The translations under genes and the position numbers were made by a program. 59,664 nucleotides of DNA, taken from Geodermatophilus chilensis (GTDB taxonomy: Bacteria; Actinomycetota; Actinomycetes; Mycobacteriales; Geodermatophilaceae). Location of the stretch: assembly GCF_002802985.1 (NCBI RefSeq), contig NZ_NVPT01000007.1, forward strand, positions 1-59,664, in the 5' to 3' direction. The notes under the pieces were generated by a model. The model searched no databases, had not been told where the DNA came from, and saw only the letters and a list, made by a program, of their open reading frames with translations. Every line of letters begins with the position of its first letter. Position 1 is the stretch's first letter. Positions 14,669 through 25,621 of the stretch are shown piece after piece.

Positions 14669-16329
14669 GCGGCCGGGCCTGCCCGCAGGCGCTCTACACC
14701 TCGGCCAGCCGCACGCTGGAGGGGCCGGGGTTCGGCGTCTACGCGCACTCGGCGGACTGGCCGGCCGAGGTCGGCCGCACCCGCAAGGCGCTCGGCGCGC
14801 TGGTGGGCTCCCGCCCCGAGGACGGCGAGGCCTACGGCGTGCTCTCCCGCGGCGCGGGGCGGGTGCTGCACCGCGCGGTGGCCGCCCGCGCCGACGGCTT
14901 CGGCCGCCCGGGCAACTACCTGGTGCACCTGCTGTGGGACGAGAGCGGCCGGCTCGGCGTGCGTGAGCTGCTGGCGCTGCGCCGGGCCGGGCGGTTCCTC
15001 GACGACCTCCCCGAGGACGCCGCCCCCACCGCCGACCTGCCACCGCTGCGGGTGGCGTTCGCCGACCGGGCTGCGCCGGCACTGACCCCCGACGAGGTGG
15101 ACGCACTCACCCCGCCGCTGGCCGGGCTGCTGGCCACCCTCGCCGCGGGCTCGGGCAGCTGCGCGCTGCCGGTGCGGACGGCGTCGGGCCGCGAGGTGGC
15201 CGATGTGCTCTTCGCCGTCCTGCCGCGCGCGCTGACCGCCGGCGTCTCGCTGTCCGCCGGCACCCGGGAGGACGACGGCGACACCGCGCCGGTCGCCGTG
15301 CGGCTCACCGACGCGCCCGCATCGACGGCGGCCGGGGCGCACGACACCGAGCGCGCCCGCACGCTGCTGGAGGCGGCGAGCAAGGGCGAGCTCGCGCCCG
15401 ACGAGCTGGCCGACGTCCGCCGCCTGGACGCGTGGCTGTTCGCCGACGCCTGGGCCGAGCAGGACGCCGCCGCGCTGTCGGGCGACCAGGTGGCCAGCGT
15501 GCTCGAGTCGTCGGCCGCACCGCGCTGGCTGGCGCGCCGGGGCAACGCGGCCGGCGCCCTCGACCTCGCCGCGGACAGCCCGCCCGTCGAGACGGCGCTG
15601 CGGGCGGCGGTCGACCGGTGGCCGGCGGTCGCCGAGCTGGTGCGCGGCCGGGTGCTGGCGGCGCTGCTGGACGAGGTGTTCGAGGGCGCCGCGGGCCCGG
15701 CCGAGCACGCCGTCGAGGTGGCCGGGGTGGGTCAGGCGGACCTGTGCGCGGCCGTGGCCGGCGAGGTGCGCCGCGGGCGCCGCATCGCCCGGCTCGACCG
15801 CACCGCCGGCCTGCTGGTCGAGCAGGCGCTGGCCCTCGGCGTCGACCTGCCGCTGTTCGGGCTCACCGGACAGACCTGGGAGCTGGCGCTGCTGGCCACC
15901 CGCCGCGAGGTCGTCGGCGACGCGCTGGTCGCGCAGTGGCGGTCCTCCGGTGGGTGGACGGCGGCGCACGGCGAGCTGCTCGGCCACCTGCTCGTCGCCG
16001 ATCCCGGGTGGCTGGCCCGGCTGGGCGACGCCGTCCCCGTCTCGGCGCTGCCTCCGGTGCTGCGGTGGGCGGCGCTGCGCATGGACGTGGCCGGGGTCGA
16101 GGAGCTGGCCGTCGCCGTCGCGAGCGGGGCCGGCGCCGGCCGCGGCTGGGCGCTGCGCGAGGTGGTGTTCGGCTCGGAACTGCCGGCCGGCGACGTGGAC
16201 CAGGTGCTCGGCCGGCGGCTGGAGCTGCTGCTGGTGGACGACGGCTGGCCGCCGGAGCTGGCCCGCTCCTTCGCCCGCAGCCGCGGCGCCGACGACGCCC
16301 CGTCCCGCCGGCGCCGCCGCCGCGAGTGA
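14665..16329 (+). CDS. GTPase-associated protein 1 (GAP1-N2-like)
   Basis: 554 residues. The N-terminus ALYTSASRTLEGPGFGVYAHS fits the GAP1-N2 domain that accompanies double-GTPase proteins; an alpha-helical, Ala/Leu/Arg-rich middle and end (about 230-554) resemble GAP1-M/C regions. GAP1 proteins have no known biochemical activity and are predicted partners or effectors of the neighbouring GTPase. The start is the GTG inside the GTPase stop (GTGA overlap), which enforces coupled translation and probably equal stoichiometry. A hairpin follows immediately after the stop. Confidence 0.65.
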   Translation: MSGRACPQALYTSASRTLEGPGFGVYAHSADWPAEVGRTRKALGALVGSRPEDGEAYGVLSRGAGRVLHRAVAARADGFGRPGNYLVHLLWDESGRLGVRELLALRRAGRFLDDLPEDAAPTADLPPLRVAFADRAAPALTPDEVDALTPPLAGLLATLAAGSGSCALPVRTASGREVADVLFAVLPRALTAGVSLSAGTREDDGDTAPVAVRLTDAPASTAAGAHDTERARTLLEAASKGELAPDELADVRRLDAWLFADAWAEQDAAALSGDQVASVLESSAAPRWLARRGNAAGALDLAADSPPVETALRAAVDRWPAVAELVRGRVLAALLDEVFEGAAGPAEHAVEVAGVGQADLCAAVAGEVRRGRRIARLDRTAGLLVEQALALGVDLPLFGLTGQTWELALLATRREVVGDALVAQWRSSGGWTAAHGELLGHLLVADPGWLARLGDAVPVSALPPVLRWAALRMDVAGVEELAVAVASGAGAGRGWALREVVFGSELPAGDVDQVLGRRLELLLVDDGWPPELARSFARSRGADDAPSRRRRRRE

Positions 16330-16330
16330 C

Positions 16331-16347
16331 GGCGGACCCCGTCCGCC
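16331..16347 (+). terminator. hairpin closing the kinase/GTPase operon
   Basis: GGCGGAC (16331-16337) and GTCCGCC (16341-16347) are perfect seven-base arms with a three-base loop, starting one base after the GAP1 stop codon. No T-run follows. Confidence 0.5.
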
Positions 16348-16445
16348 CCACGAGTCCCACCCGACGCGGCCCTCCCCGCCTGCCCCAGACGCCGCCGGCC
16401 GGGCTCCTAACCTCGGTGTCGACCACGCACGGAAGGACGCTCATC

Positions 16446-16616
16446 GTGGCCAAGCACCTGCTGGACGAGACCGCCGAGTTCACCCTGCCCACCGCCGGGC
16501 GGCACGCCGCGGACGGTGAGGAGGACACCGCCGACCGGACGCAGCGGTTCGACGCGGGTGCGCGTCGCCAGCCGCCGGTCCCGGGCTGCGCGGAGGGCAA
16601 CGGCCGCACCCGGTAG
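16446..16616 (+). CDS. small hydrophilic hypothetical protein
   Basis: 56 residues from a GTG preceded by GGAAGGA at 16431-16437. The sequence MAKHLLDETAEFTLPTAGRH continues into an acidic and then basic, Pro/Gly-rich tail and is probably disordered. No family is recognised. It stands alone between the operon hairpin and the UvrA-like gene. Third positions are GC-rich throughout, which favours a real gene. Confidence 0.5.
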   Translation: MAKHLLDETAEFTLPTAGRHAADGEEDTADRTQRFDAGARRQPPVPGCAEGNGRTR

Positions 16617-16810
16617 GCAGCGCCGGGCGCCACCCGGCCGGCGTCAGCCGAACGGGCGTCGCGCCACCCCGGCTGTCACCCCGATCCGGTAGACACCGGA
16701 CCGTCGCCGCGACCGCGCCGGTGCAGGAGGACCCTGCCCGGGGCGGTCGGCTCGTGCCAGGCGACGCCACGGGGTCGCGGGGCGGCCCCGCCCGGAGAGG
16801 TGGAGACCCG

Positions 16811-19194
<2,384 letters not shown>

Positions 19195-19201
<7 letters not shown>

Positions 19202-19229
19202 GCCGCGCAGGTCCGCGCCGGCTCAGGTG
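19195..19229. terminator. bidirectional hairpin spanning both convergent stop codons
   Basis: CACCTGAGCCG (19195-19205) and CGGCTCAGGTG (19219-19229) are perfect 11-base arms around a 13-base loop. One arm contains the TGA of the UvrA-like gene and the other the TGA of the convergent phytochrome-phosphatase gene, so the two 3' ends are mirror images. Confidence 0.65.
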
Positions 19230-21460
19230 CGGCCGAGGGCGACCAGCGTGACGTCGTCGGTGTCGGCCGGGTCCAGGGCGGCGAGCGCCTCGTCGAGCAG
19301 CGCCTCCGGCTCCTCGCCGGCGGCGACGGCGGCGCACAGCGCGTCCAGCCGGTCGGGCAGCGGGACGTCGCGGCGCTCCACCAGCCCGTCGCTGTAGAGC
19401 AGCAGCCGGTCCGGTGCGGCCAGCCGGACCCGGGTCTCGGCGTAGTGGACCTCGTCGAGCAGGCCCAGCGCCGGCCCCCGCCCCTCGGACAGCAGCCGCA
19501 CCCCGTCGGCCGTGGCGTGCAGCACCGGCAGGTGGCCGGCGCTGGCGACCGCGACCTCCCCCGTCTCCGGGTCCAGCTCGGCGACGACCGCGGTGGCCAG
19601 CTCCCCCGGCAGCAGCGCGGCGATCACCTCGCCCAGGCCCTGCAGTGCGGCGCCCGGGCCGCGGTCGCGCAGCAGGTGGGCGCGCAGCGCGTGCCGCAGC
19701 TGCGCGGTGACCGAGGCGGCGGCCAGCCCGTGCCCGGCGACGTCGCCCAGCACGATCGCCAGCCGGCCGCTGGGCAGCGGCACCAGGTCGTACCAGTCGC
19801 CGCCGACGACGTCCGCGGCGCTGGGCCGGTAGCGGGCGGCCAGCGCGACCCCGGGCACCTTCGGCAGCTCCTCGAGCAGCAGGGTGCGCTGCAGCGCCGC
19901 GGCCAGCCGGTTGTCCTCGCCGGCCCGCTGCAGCGCCGACTCGGTCAGGTGCGCGGCCAGCGCCTGGGCGGCCTCGACCTCGTGCTCGCGCCACGGCGTC
20001 GCCGTCCCCCGCACCGTCTCGCGCCAGGCGGCGAACGAGCGGCGCGGGGACAGCCGCGGCCCGGCCTCGGTCTCGACGGTCTTGGGCGTGTGCGGGTTGC
20101 CGCCCCAGGTGACCTCGCGCAGGGTCTCCGGCCGGAACCAGGCGAGGAAGTCGCCGCGCCCGCCGCCGAGCTCGACGGCGAGCAGGCCGCTGGCGGTGTC
20201 GGCGACGTCCGCGGCCCCGGGCACGACGCTGCCGAGCACGTCGGTGGCGGTGCGCCCCCGGGCGAGCAGCCCGGCGACCAGCCCGGGCACCCGCTCCGCC
20301 GGCGGGGTGCTGCCGAGCAGGTGCAGCCGGCCGTCGAGGCGGACGGCGGCGCCGGCGGCGGGCAGCAGGTCCAGCACGGTCGGCGTCCCCTCGGTGAGCG
20401 CCTGCGCCGGCCTGCGTGGGGTGCGGCCGAGCGCGGCCACCAGCTCGGCCTGCCGCTGGGCGACGGCGACCACCTGCCCCTGCTCGCCGGCCTCGACCGT
20501 GGTGTGCAGCAGCAGCGAGGCGGTGCGGCCGAGGAACTCCGCGGCCACCCGGTCGGCGTAGGAGGGGCGGTGCGGGCCGCTGGAGGAGTGGCAGGAGATG
20601 AGCCCCCACAGCCGGCCGCGGTCGATGAGCGACACCGACATCGAGGCGACCACGCCCATGTTGCCCAGGTACTCCAGGTGGACCGGGGAGACGCTGCGCA
20701 GCATCGCGCCGGAGAGGTCCAGCGGGCGCCCGGTGACCGGGTTCGCGGCCGGCTCGAGCGGCACCCGCCGGTAGGTCGCGTCGGGGATCAGCCGCAGCCA
20801 GTTGGTCGCGTAGAGGGCGCGGGCCTGGGCCGGGATGTCGCTGGCCGGGTAACGCAGGCCGAGGAAGGGCTCGAGGTCCGCGCGGCGGTCCTCGGCGACC
20901 ACCTCGCCGTTCCACTCGGGGTCGAAGCAGTAGACCATGACCCGGTCGAAGCCGGTGAGCGCCCGGACGTCGCGGGCCAGCGAGGCGGTGAGCTCCTCGA
21001 GGGTGCGGCTGGCCGACAGCCGCTGCAGCACCAGCGCCAGGCGGGAGTGCCAGACCGCGTCCGCCTGCTCGGCGCCGGCGAGCGGCTCCCACTCGGTGAC
21101 CAGCAGCCCGTCGGCGCGGTGGACGACGAGGTCGATCTCGGCGCCCCCGATGGTCACCCGCAGCGGGTTGACCTCAGCGAGGTCGCCGGCGAGGCCGGCG
21201 CGCAGCCGGTCGAGGTCGGCCGCGGGGAGCACGTCGGCGAGGGACGCCGGGGTTCCGCCGAGGACGTCGGCGGCGTTGGCCGAGGCGACGACGACGGCGA
21301 GGTCGGGCTCGGTGACGGCCAGCAGCGCGCCGTGCGGCTGGATCGCGCCCGGGACGGCGATCGGCTCGTCGGCGCAGCGCTGCAGGGCCTCGTCGGAGCC
21401 GGGGGGCTGTGCGCTCTGGCCCGACTCCGCGCCGCGGTGCGCTCCTCGCTCGTTCCTCAC
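19223..21460 (-). CDS. bacteriophytochrome photoreceptor fused to PP2C (SpoIIE-type) phosphatase
   Basis: 745 residues. The N-terminal PAS-like part has RCADEPIAVPGAIQPHGAL, with C29 placed like the biliverdin-binding cysteine of bacteriophytochromes. The GAF part has RYPASDIP (203-210) and histidines at 261 and 290, matching chromophore-pocket residues. A PHY-like region follows. The last 200 residues are a PP2C domain with GGDWYD (553-558), DVAGHG (573-578), YSDGLVE (about 689-695) and a late DDVT, all metal-ligand segments. The architecture implies red/far-red light controlling dephosphorylation of a STAS antagonist. The GTG at 21460 has GGGAG before it. A STAS gene lies directly upstream, with 62 bases between. 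Confidence 0.9.
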   Translation of the reverse strand: MRNERGAHRGAESGQSAQPPGSDEALQRCADEPIAVPGAIQPHGALLAVTEPDLAVVVASANAADVLGGTPASLADVLPAADLDRLRAGLAGDLAEVNPLRVTIGGAEIDLVVHRADGLLVTEWEPLAGAEQADAVWHSRLALVLQRLSASRTLEELTASLARDVRALTGFDRVMVYCFDPEWNGEVVAEDRRADLEPFLGLRYPASDIPAQARALYATNWLRLIPDATYRRVPLEPAANPVTGRPLDLSGAMLRSVSPVHLEYLGNMGVVASMSVSLIDRGRLWGLISCHSSSGPHRPSYADRVAAEFLGRTASLLLHTTVEAGEQGQVVAVAQRQAELVAALGRTPRRPAQALTEGTPTVLDLLPAAGAAVRLDGRLHLLGSTPPAERVPGLVAGLLARGRTATDVLGSVVPGAADVADTASGLLAVELGGGRGDFLAWFRPETLREVTWGGNPHTPKTVETEAGPRLSPRRSFAAWRETVRGTATPWREHEVEAAQALAAHLTESALQRAGEDNRLAAALQRTLLLEELPKVPGVALAARYRPSAADVVGGDWYDLVPLPSGRLAIVLGDVAGHGLAAASVTAQLRHALRAHLLRDRGPGAALQGLGEVIAALLPGELATAVVAELDPETGEVAVASAGHLPVLHATADGVRLLSEGRGPALGLLDEVHYAETRVRLAAPDRLLLYSDGLVERRDVPLPDRLDALCAAVAAGEEPEALLDEALAALDPADTDDVTLVALGRT

Positions 21461-21522
21461 TGCGATGCTCCCGCGGCTGTCGTCGGGCGTGTGCTCGCGG
21501 TCAGCGTCATCGCCGGCCGACC

Positions 21523-21873
21523 CTACGGACCGACCTCGTTCTCCATCAGGCTGGGCGACTCGACGATCGGCACCACCGCCCGCAGCTCCAGCAGGTCGAC
21601 CACCAGCCGCACCGGCCGGTTGGCGCGCGGGCAGACCACCTCGAGGGCGACCCCCTGGTCGGCGGCGCTGCGGGCGATGCGCGCCAGCTGCCGGGCGCCC
21701 GAGCTGTCGAGGAACGTCGTGTCGGTCAGGTCGACGACCAGCGACTGCGGCTGCTGGGACAGCTGTGACGCGAAGGCCTCCGCGAGGCGCGGGGCCGTCG
21801 CCAGGTCCAGCTCTCCGCGTACGCTCAGCGCCGGCCTCCCGAGGACCGTCGTCCGTTCGACCTCGAACTGCAC
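21523..21873 (-). CDS. STAS-domain anti-sigma factor antagonist
   Basis: 116 residues. The core DLATAPRLAEAFASQL and LVVDLTDTTFLDSSGARQL is a STAS domain; the serine in DSSG is the usual phosphorylation site in RsbV/SpoIIAA proteins. Unphosphorylated antagonists bind the anti-sigma kinase and free a sigma factor. The GTG at 21873 was chosen because GGGGGGA precedes it; an upstream start would add eight residues. The phytochrome-phosphatase follows in the same direction, and an RsbW-like kinase starts divergently 74 bases away, completing a partner-switch set. Confidence 0.88.
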   Translation of the reverse strand: MQFEVERTTVLGRPALSVRGELDLATAPRLAEAFASQLSQQPQSLVVDLTDTTFLDSSGARQLARIARSAADQGVALEVVCPRANRPVRLVVDLLELRAVVPIVESPSLMENEVGP

Positions 21874-21947
21874 GGATCGGTCCCCCCATCGACGCACACA
21901 GAACCTGACCAGCCTAGATGCCTGCGGGCGGGAGGGGGGTACCCGGC

Positions 21948-22379
21948 GTGGACATCGCCTTCACGGTCCACCTCCCGGTGGACACCGGGAGCATCCCGTT
22001 CATCCGCGGGCTGTGCCGCCAGGCCCTGGTGCACCTGCGCATCGAGCGGGCGGTGATCGACGAGATCGCGCTGGCGCTCACCGAGGCCTGCGCCAACGTC
22101 GTCCAGCACGGCGGGGACCAGGCCCAGTACGAGGTCGAGGTGGCCATCGACGACCGGCTGTGCCGGATCAGCGTGGTCGACAACGGCGAGGGCTTCGACC
22201 CCGCCACGCTGCCGCAGCAGGACGAGCGCTCGCCGCTGGACGGGGGCCGCGGACTGCTGCTCATGCAGGCGCTGGTCGACCGGCTGGACTTCCGGCACGA
22301 GCCCGACGGGCGGCACCTGGTCACGCTGGAGAAGCGCCTGGGGCCGCACCCGCCGCTGCGCCTGGTCGACCCCGTCTGA
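21948..22379 (+). CDS. RsbW-like anti-sigma factor kinase (HATPase_c)
   Basis: 143 residues. It shows GHKL-ATPase motifs: EIALALTEACANVVQHG (N box) and VVDNGEGFDP (G1 box), then GGRGLLLMQAL (G2 region). Such proteins sequester a sigma factor and phosphorylate a STAS antagonist. The GTG at 21948 was chosen for its GGAGGGGGG site; an ATG ten codons upstream gives a Gly/Arg leader. The kinase gene that follows starts two bases after this stop, so the two are translationally linked. No sigma factor gene is present in the window. Confidence 0.85.
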   Translation: MDIAFTVHLPVDTGSIPFIRGLCRQALVHLRIERAVIDEIALALTEACANVVQHGGDQAQYEVEVAIDDRLCRISVVDNGEGFDPATLPQQDERSPLDGGRGLLLMQALVDRLDFRHEPDGRHLVTLEKRLGPHPPLRLVDPV

Positions 22380-22381
22380 GC

Positions 22382-23881
22382 ATGGCGGCAACGGGAGACG
22401 TCCTCCAGGACCGTTACGAGCTCCGGTCGCTGATCGCGACCGGGGGCATGGGCGAGGTCTGGCGCGCGCAGGACCGGGTGCTCGGCCGCGAGGTCGCGGT
22501 CAAGGTACTCAAGCCCGAGTTCACCGGCGACCCGGTGTTCCTGACCCGGTTCCGCACCGAGGCGCGGCTGTCGGCCGGGCTCACCCACCCGAACATCGCC
22601 GTCCTGCACGACTACGGCGAGGCCGAGCCGGCCGCCCCCGGCGGCGACCGGCTGGTCTACCTGGTCATGGAGCTGGTGGACGGCGAACCGCTGTCGGCGG
22701 TGCTGGCGCGCGAGGGCCGGCTGACCCCGGCGCGGACGCTGGACCTGCTGGGGCAGGTCGCCGCTGGGCTGGCCGCCGCGCACGCCGGCGGGGTCGTGCA
22801 CCGCGACGTCAAGCCGGCCAACCTGCTGGTCCGCCCGGACGGCACCGTGAAGATGACCGACTTCGGCATCGCCTGGTCGGCCGCGAACGCCACCGTCACC
22901 CGCACCGGCCACGTCGTCGGGACCCCGCAGTACCTCGCGCCCGAGCTGGTGCAGGGGCAGAAGGCCACCCCCGCCGTCGACGTCTACGCGTGGGGCACGG
23001 TCGCCTACGAGTGCCTGGCCGGGCGCCGTCCCTTCGACGGCCCCGACCCGGTCGAGGTCGCGATGCGGCGGACCTCGGAGTCGCCCACCCCGCTGCCGGC
23101 CGACGTCCCCGCGCCGGTGCGCGAGCTGGTCGAGCGGACCCTGGTGATCGACCCGGCCGCGCGGATCCCGGACGGCCGGGCGCTGGTCACGGCCGTGGCC
23201 GACGCCGCGGCCGGCCGCGCGCCGGAGCCGGACGACGAGCGGACGGCGACCCGCGTGCTGCCCGCCGTCCCCGTGGCCCAGCCGACCACCGCCCCGCTGC
23301 CGGTCAGCCCGGTCGCGGCCGCCACCGTCCCCCCGGTGTTCCCCGCGCTCGAGGACGAGGACGACGAGCCCGACGACCGCGGCCGGGTGCGCCGGCTGGT
23401 GGTGCCGGTGCTGGTCGGACTGGTGGCCACGGCGTTCGTGGTCACCGGGCTGGTGCTGGGCAGCCGCGACGTCCCCACCGCGGCGCCGGCCGCGCCCGCG
23501 CCCACCACCTCCGCGCCGCCGACGACCGTCGCGCTGCCGCCGACCGGCACCTTCGTGCGGGTGGACCCCGCCGACCACGTCGGGCAGCAGGTGGCCGCGG
23601 TGCAGGCGTGGCTGACCGGGCTGGACCTGCGGGTCAGCCTCGTCGCGGTCGAGCGGGCCGACGTCCCCGCCGGTCAGGTGCTCGCGCTGGCGCCGACCGG
23701 CGAGCTCCCGGTCGGGACGACGGTGACGGTCACCCACGCCGTGGCCCCGCCGCCGCCTCCTCCCCCGCCGACGACCGCCGCGCCGTCCCCCACGCCGACC
23801 CCGCAGGCGTCGACCGCGGAGAAGGAGCGCGGCCGGGACGGCGAGCGCGGGCGCGGCCGCGACAAGAAGGACGACGACTGA
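22382..23881 (+). CDS. PknB-like transmembrane Ser/Thr kinase with extracellular domain
   Basis: 499 residues. Kinase motifs are complete: GGMGEV (21-26), AVKV with K41, HRDVKPANLL (140-149), DFG (160-162) and GTPQYLAPE. A Pro/Ala linker leads to one membrane helix (about 335-358). Outside is a single domain that looks PASTA-like (VGQQVAAVQAWLTGLDL and VPAGQVLALAPTGELPVG), then a Pro/Thr stretch and a highly charged Arg/Lys/Glu/Asp tail. It starts two bases after the RsbW-like gene, so an extracellular cue could feed into the same partner switch as light. That link is inferred from gene order. Confidence 0.88.
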   Translation: MAATGDVLQDRYELRSLIATGGMGEVWRAQDRVLGREVAVKVLKPEFTGDPVFLTRFRTEARLSAGLTHPNIAVLHDYGEAEPAAPGGDRLVYLVMELVDGEPLSAVLAREGRLTPARTLDLLGQVAAGLAAAHAGGVVHRDVKPANLLVRPDGTVKMTDFGIAWSAANATVTRTGHVVGTPQYLAPELVQGQKATPAVDVYAWGTVAYECLAGRRPFDGPDPVEVAMRRTSESPTPLPADVPAPVRELVERTLVIDPAARIPDGRALVTAVADAAAGRAPEPDDERTATRVLPAVPVAQPTTAPLPVSPVAAATVPPVFPALEDEDDEPDDRGRVRRLVVPVLVGLVATAFVVTGLVLGSRDVPTAAPAAPAPTTSAPPTTVALPPTGTFVRVDPADHVGQQVAAVQAWLTGLDLRVSLVAVERADVPAGQVLALAPTGELPVGTTVTVTHAVAPPPPPPPPTTAAPSPTPTPQASTAEKERGRDGERGRGRDKKDDD

Positions 23882-23914
23882 CCTCCTCCCGCGGGTAATC
23901 CGGGTGCGGACGGC

Positions 23915-23930
23915 GGAGCAGCCCTGCTCC
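23915..23930 (+). promoter_or_regulatory. inverted repeat upstream of rtcB
   Basis: GGAGCAG (23915-23921) and CTGCTCC (23924-23930) are perfect seven-base arms with a two-base centre, 33 bases before the rtcB ATG and 33 bases after the kinase stop. It could be an operator or a short hairpin in the rtcB leader. Confidence 0.3.
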
Positions 23931-23963
23931 ACTGTCGCGCCACCCGCCCGGAACGAGAGGGAT

Positions 23964-25136
23964 ATGGAGAAGATCAGCGACCGCCTGCTCAACTGGGCGT
24001 CGATCCTCGAGCCGACCACGCGCCTGCAGGCCGAGCGCACCGCCTCGATGCCGTTCATCCACCCGCACGTCGCCCTGATGCCCGACGCGCACCTGGGCCT
24101 CGGCGCGACCGTCGGCTCGGTGATCCCGACCGACCGGGCGATCATCCCGGCAGCGGTCGGCGTCGACATCGGCTGCGGGATGATGGCCGTGCGCACCCAG
24201 TTCACCGGCGACGACGTCCGGGGCCGGAACCTGGCGACGCTGCACGAGCAGGTCTCGCGGGCGATCCCGCTGTCGGCCGGCCGCTACAACAAGAAGCTGC
24301 GCGAGACCGCGGCGGCGCGCGTCGCGGAGCTGCGCGACCTGCCGGGCGTCGCGCAGGCCGACGGCGTCGCACACAACTGGCCGCTGCAGCTGGGCTCCCT
24401 GGGCTCGGGCAACCACTTCATCGAGGTCTGCCTCGACGAGGCCGACCGGGTGTGGCTGTTCCTGCACTCCGGCTCGCGCGGCGTGGGCAACCGGCTGGCG
24501 TCCAAGCACATCCGGGTGGCCCAGGACCGGTGCCGCGACATGGACCTGCCCGACCGCGACCTGGCCTACCTCGAGGAGGGGACGGCGGAGTTCGACGCCT
24601 ACGTCGAGGCGCTGCACTGGGCGCAGCGGTTCGCCGCGCTCAACCGCGAGGAGATGATGGACCGCCTCGCCGAGCAGGTGTCGCAGTTTCTGAGTGGGCG
24701 TGGCCTGACCGAGGAGGTGCACCGCGCGCAGGTCGTGCAGTGCCACCACAACTACACCGAGCGGGAGACGCACTACGGCACCGAGGTGTGGCTGTCGCGC
24801 AAGGGGGCGATCTCCGCGCGGGCCGGCCAGTGGGGGCTGATCCCCGGCTCGATGGGCGCGGCGTCCTACGTCGTCGTCGGCAGGGGGAACGTCGAGTCGC
24901 TGACGTCGGCGCCGCACGGGGCCGGGCGCAACCACTCGCGGGGTGCCGCGCGGCGGATGTTCACCCGGGCTGACCTCGACCGGCGGATGAAGGGCATCGC
25001 CTGGGGCCGCTCGGACGCCTTCCTCGACGAGCACCCCGACGTGTACAAGCCGATCGACCAGGTCATGGCCGACGCCGCCGACCTCGTGGAGGTGCGGCAC
25101 ACGCTGCGCCAGGTGGTCAACGTCAAGGGCGACTGA
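23964..25136 (+). CDS. rtcB: RtcB family RNA ligase
   Basis: 390 residues. RtcB joins 2',3'-cyclic phosphate and 5'-OH RNA ends using GTP and manganese. Visible hallmarks: MPDAHLG, VDIGCGMMAV (C71 in the metal site), LGSLGSGNHFIE, FLHSGSRGVGN, CHHNYTE, IPGSMGAASY and HGAGRNHSRGAARR, which contains the guanylylated-histidine region. The ATG at 23964 follows a GAGAGG site; an earlier in-frame start would add 20 residues without family resemblance. Neither archease nor the AAA regulator RtcR is adjacent. The gene stands alone between the kinase gene and a hairpin-rich spacer. Confidence 0.93.
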   Translation: MEKISDRLLNWASILEPTTRLQAERTASMPFIHPHVALMPDAHLGLGATVGSVIPTDRAIIPAAVGVDIGCGMMAVRTQFTGDDVRGRNLATLHEQVSRAIPLSAGRYNKKLRETAAARVAELRDLPGVAQADGVAHNWPLQLGSLGSGNHFIEVCLDEADRVWLFLHSGSRGVGNRLASKHIRVAQDRCRDMDLPDRDLAYLEEGTAEFDAYVEALHWAQRFAALNREEMMDRLAEQVSQFLSGRGLTEEVHRAQVVQCHHNYTERETHYGTEVWLSRKGAISARAGQWGLIPGSMGAASYVVVGRGNVESLTSAPHGAGRNHSRGAARRMFTRADLDRRMKGIAWGRSDAFLDEHPDVYKPIDQVMADAADLVEVRHTLRQVVNVKGD

Positions 25137-25140
25137 GAAG

Positions 25141-25196
25141 GACCCCTTGCCCCCCACCGCTCGCAGGCTCGCGGCGGGACCCTGCCGGGGGCCGGG
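25141..25196 (+). terminator. C/G-rich hairpin region after rtcB
   Basis: Just past the rtcB stop, CCGC and GCGG arms around a CTCGCAGGCTC-like core are nested between a C-run (25150-25155) and a G-run (25187-25191), giving a stepped hairpin. It resembles repeated intergenic C/G hairpins in related actinobacteria, as I remember them. A terminator role is likely but unproven. Confidence 0.35.
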
Positions 25197-25200
25197 GCCG

Positions 25201-25621
25201 GGTGCGTGAGCACGTGGGCGCCGGCGCGCCGGACCGGCCCGGCACCGACCGGGCCTGACCCGCACCACACCGGCCGCTGTCCCGCACCCGCGGACGCCGG
25301 CCGTCACATCCGAGGGGACCGACCGTCCTCGTGGGAGCTCTACCCCTGCCCCGCATGGTGGGCAAGGTAGGAGCCCCCGCGCAGCAGCACCGCCGGCGTC
25401 CCCGCACGAGCTGCCGGCAGCCGGCACCCGCGGACCCGCCGACACCCCGCCGGACGCGTCGACACGATCCGGCGGCGGGCCATCTCACCGTGCCCGAGCC
25501 GAAACCGGTCGGTCCTGTTAACGTTGCAAACCGGGTCGAAGAGCTGGCCCGGACCTACCTGTCCGTGGGGACGCCGTCCGGCGGCTCAGCTGTCGCCCGG
25601 CGCCCCGCAAGGGGGATCACC
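25201..25621. other. intergenic spacer before the STAS gene
   Basis: No convincing gene is seen in this stretch: open frames here have Arg/Pro/Thr-rich translations without family resemblance. It contains one hairpin at 25340-25370 (CTACC, two unpaired bases, TGCCC; then GGGCA, one unpaired base, GGTAG) whose core resembles a hairpin at 38526-38551. A GGGGGAT ribosome binding site ends the spacer. A promoter for the STAS gene must lie here but is not obvious. Confidence 0.4.

Noticed and set aside
12041-15106. Minus-strand open frame continuing upstream of the chitosanase to 15106
   Set aside because: Only the part from the ATG at 12040 has chitosanase and signal-anchor features; the rest is antisense to the kinase and GTPase genes.
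19445-22381. Plus-strand open frame leading into the PknB-like kinase from 19445
   Set aside because: The upstream part is antisense to the phytochrome-phosphatase gene; kinase homology starts at the ATG at 22382, two bases after the preceding stop.
25331-25621. N-terminal extension of the second STAS gene from 25331
   Set aside because: The translation is Arg/Pro-rich without similarity, and a ribosome binding site with ATG exists at 25622.
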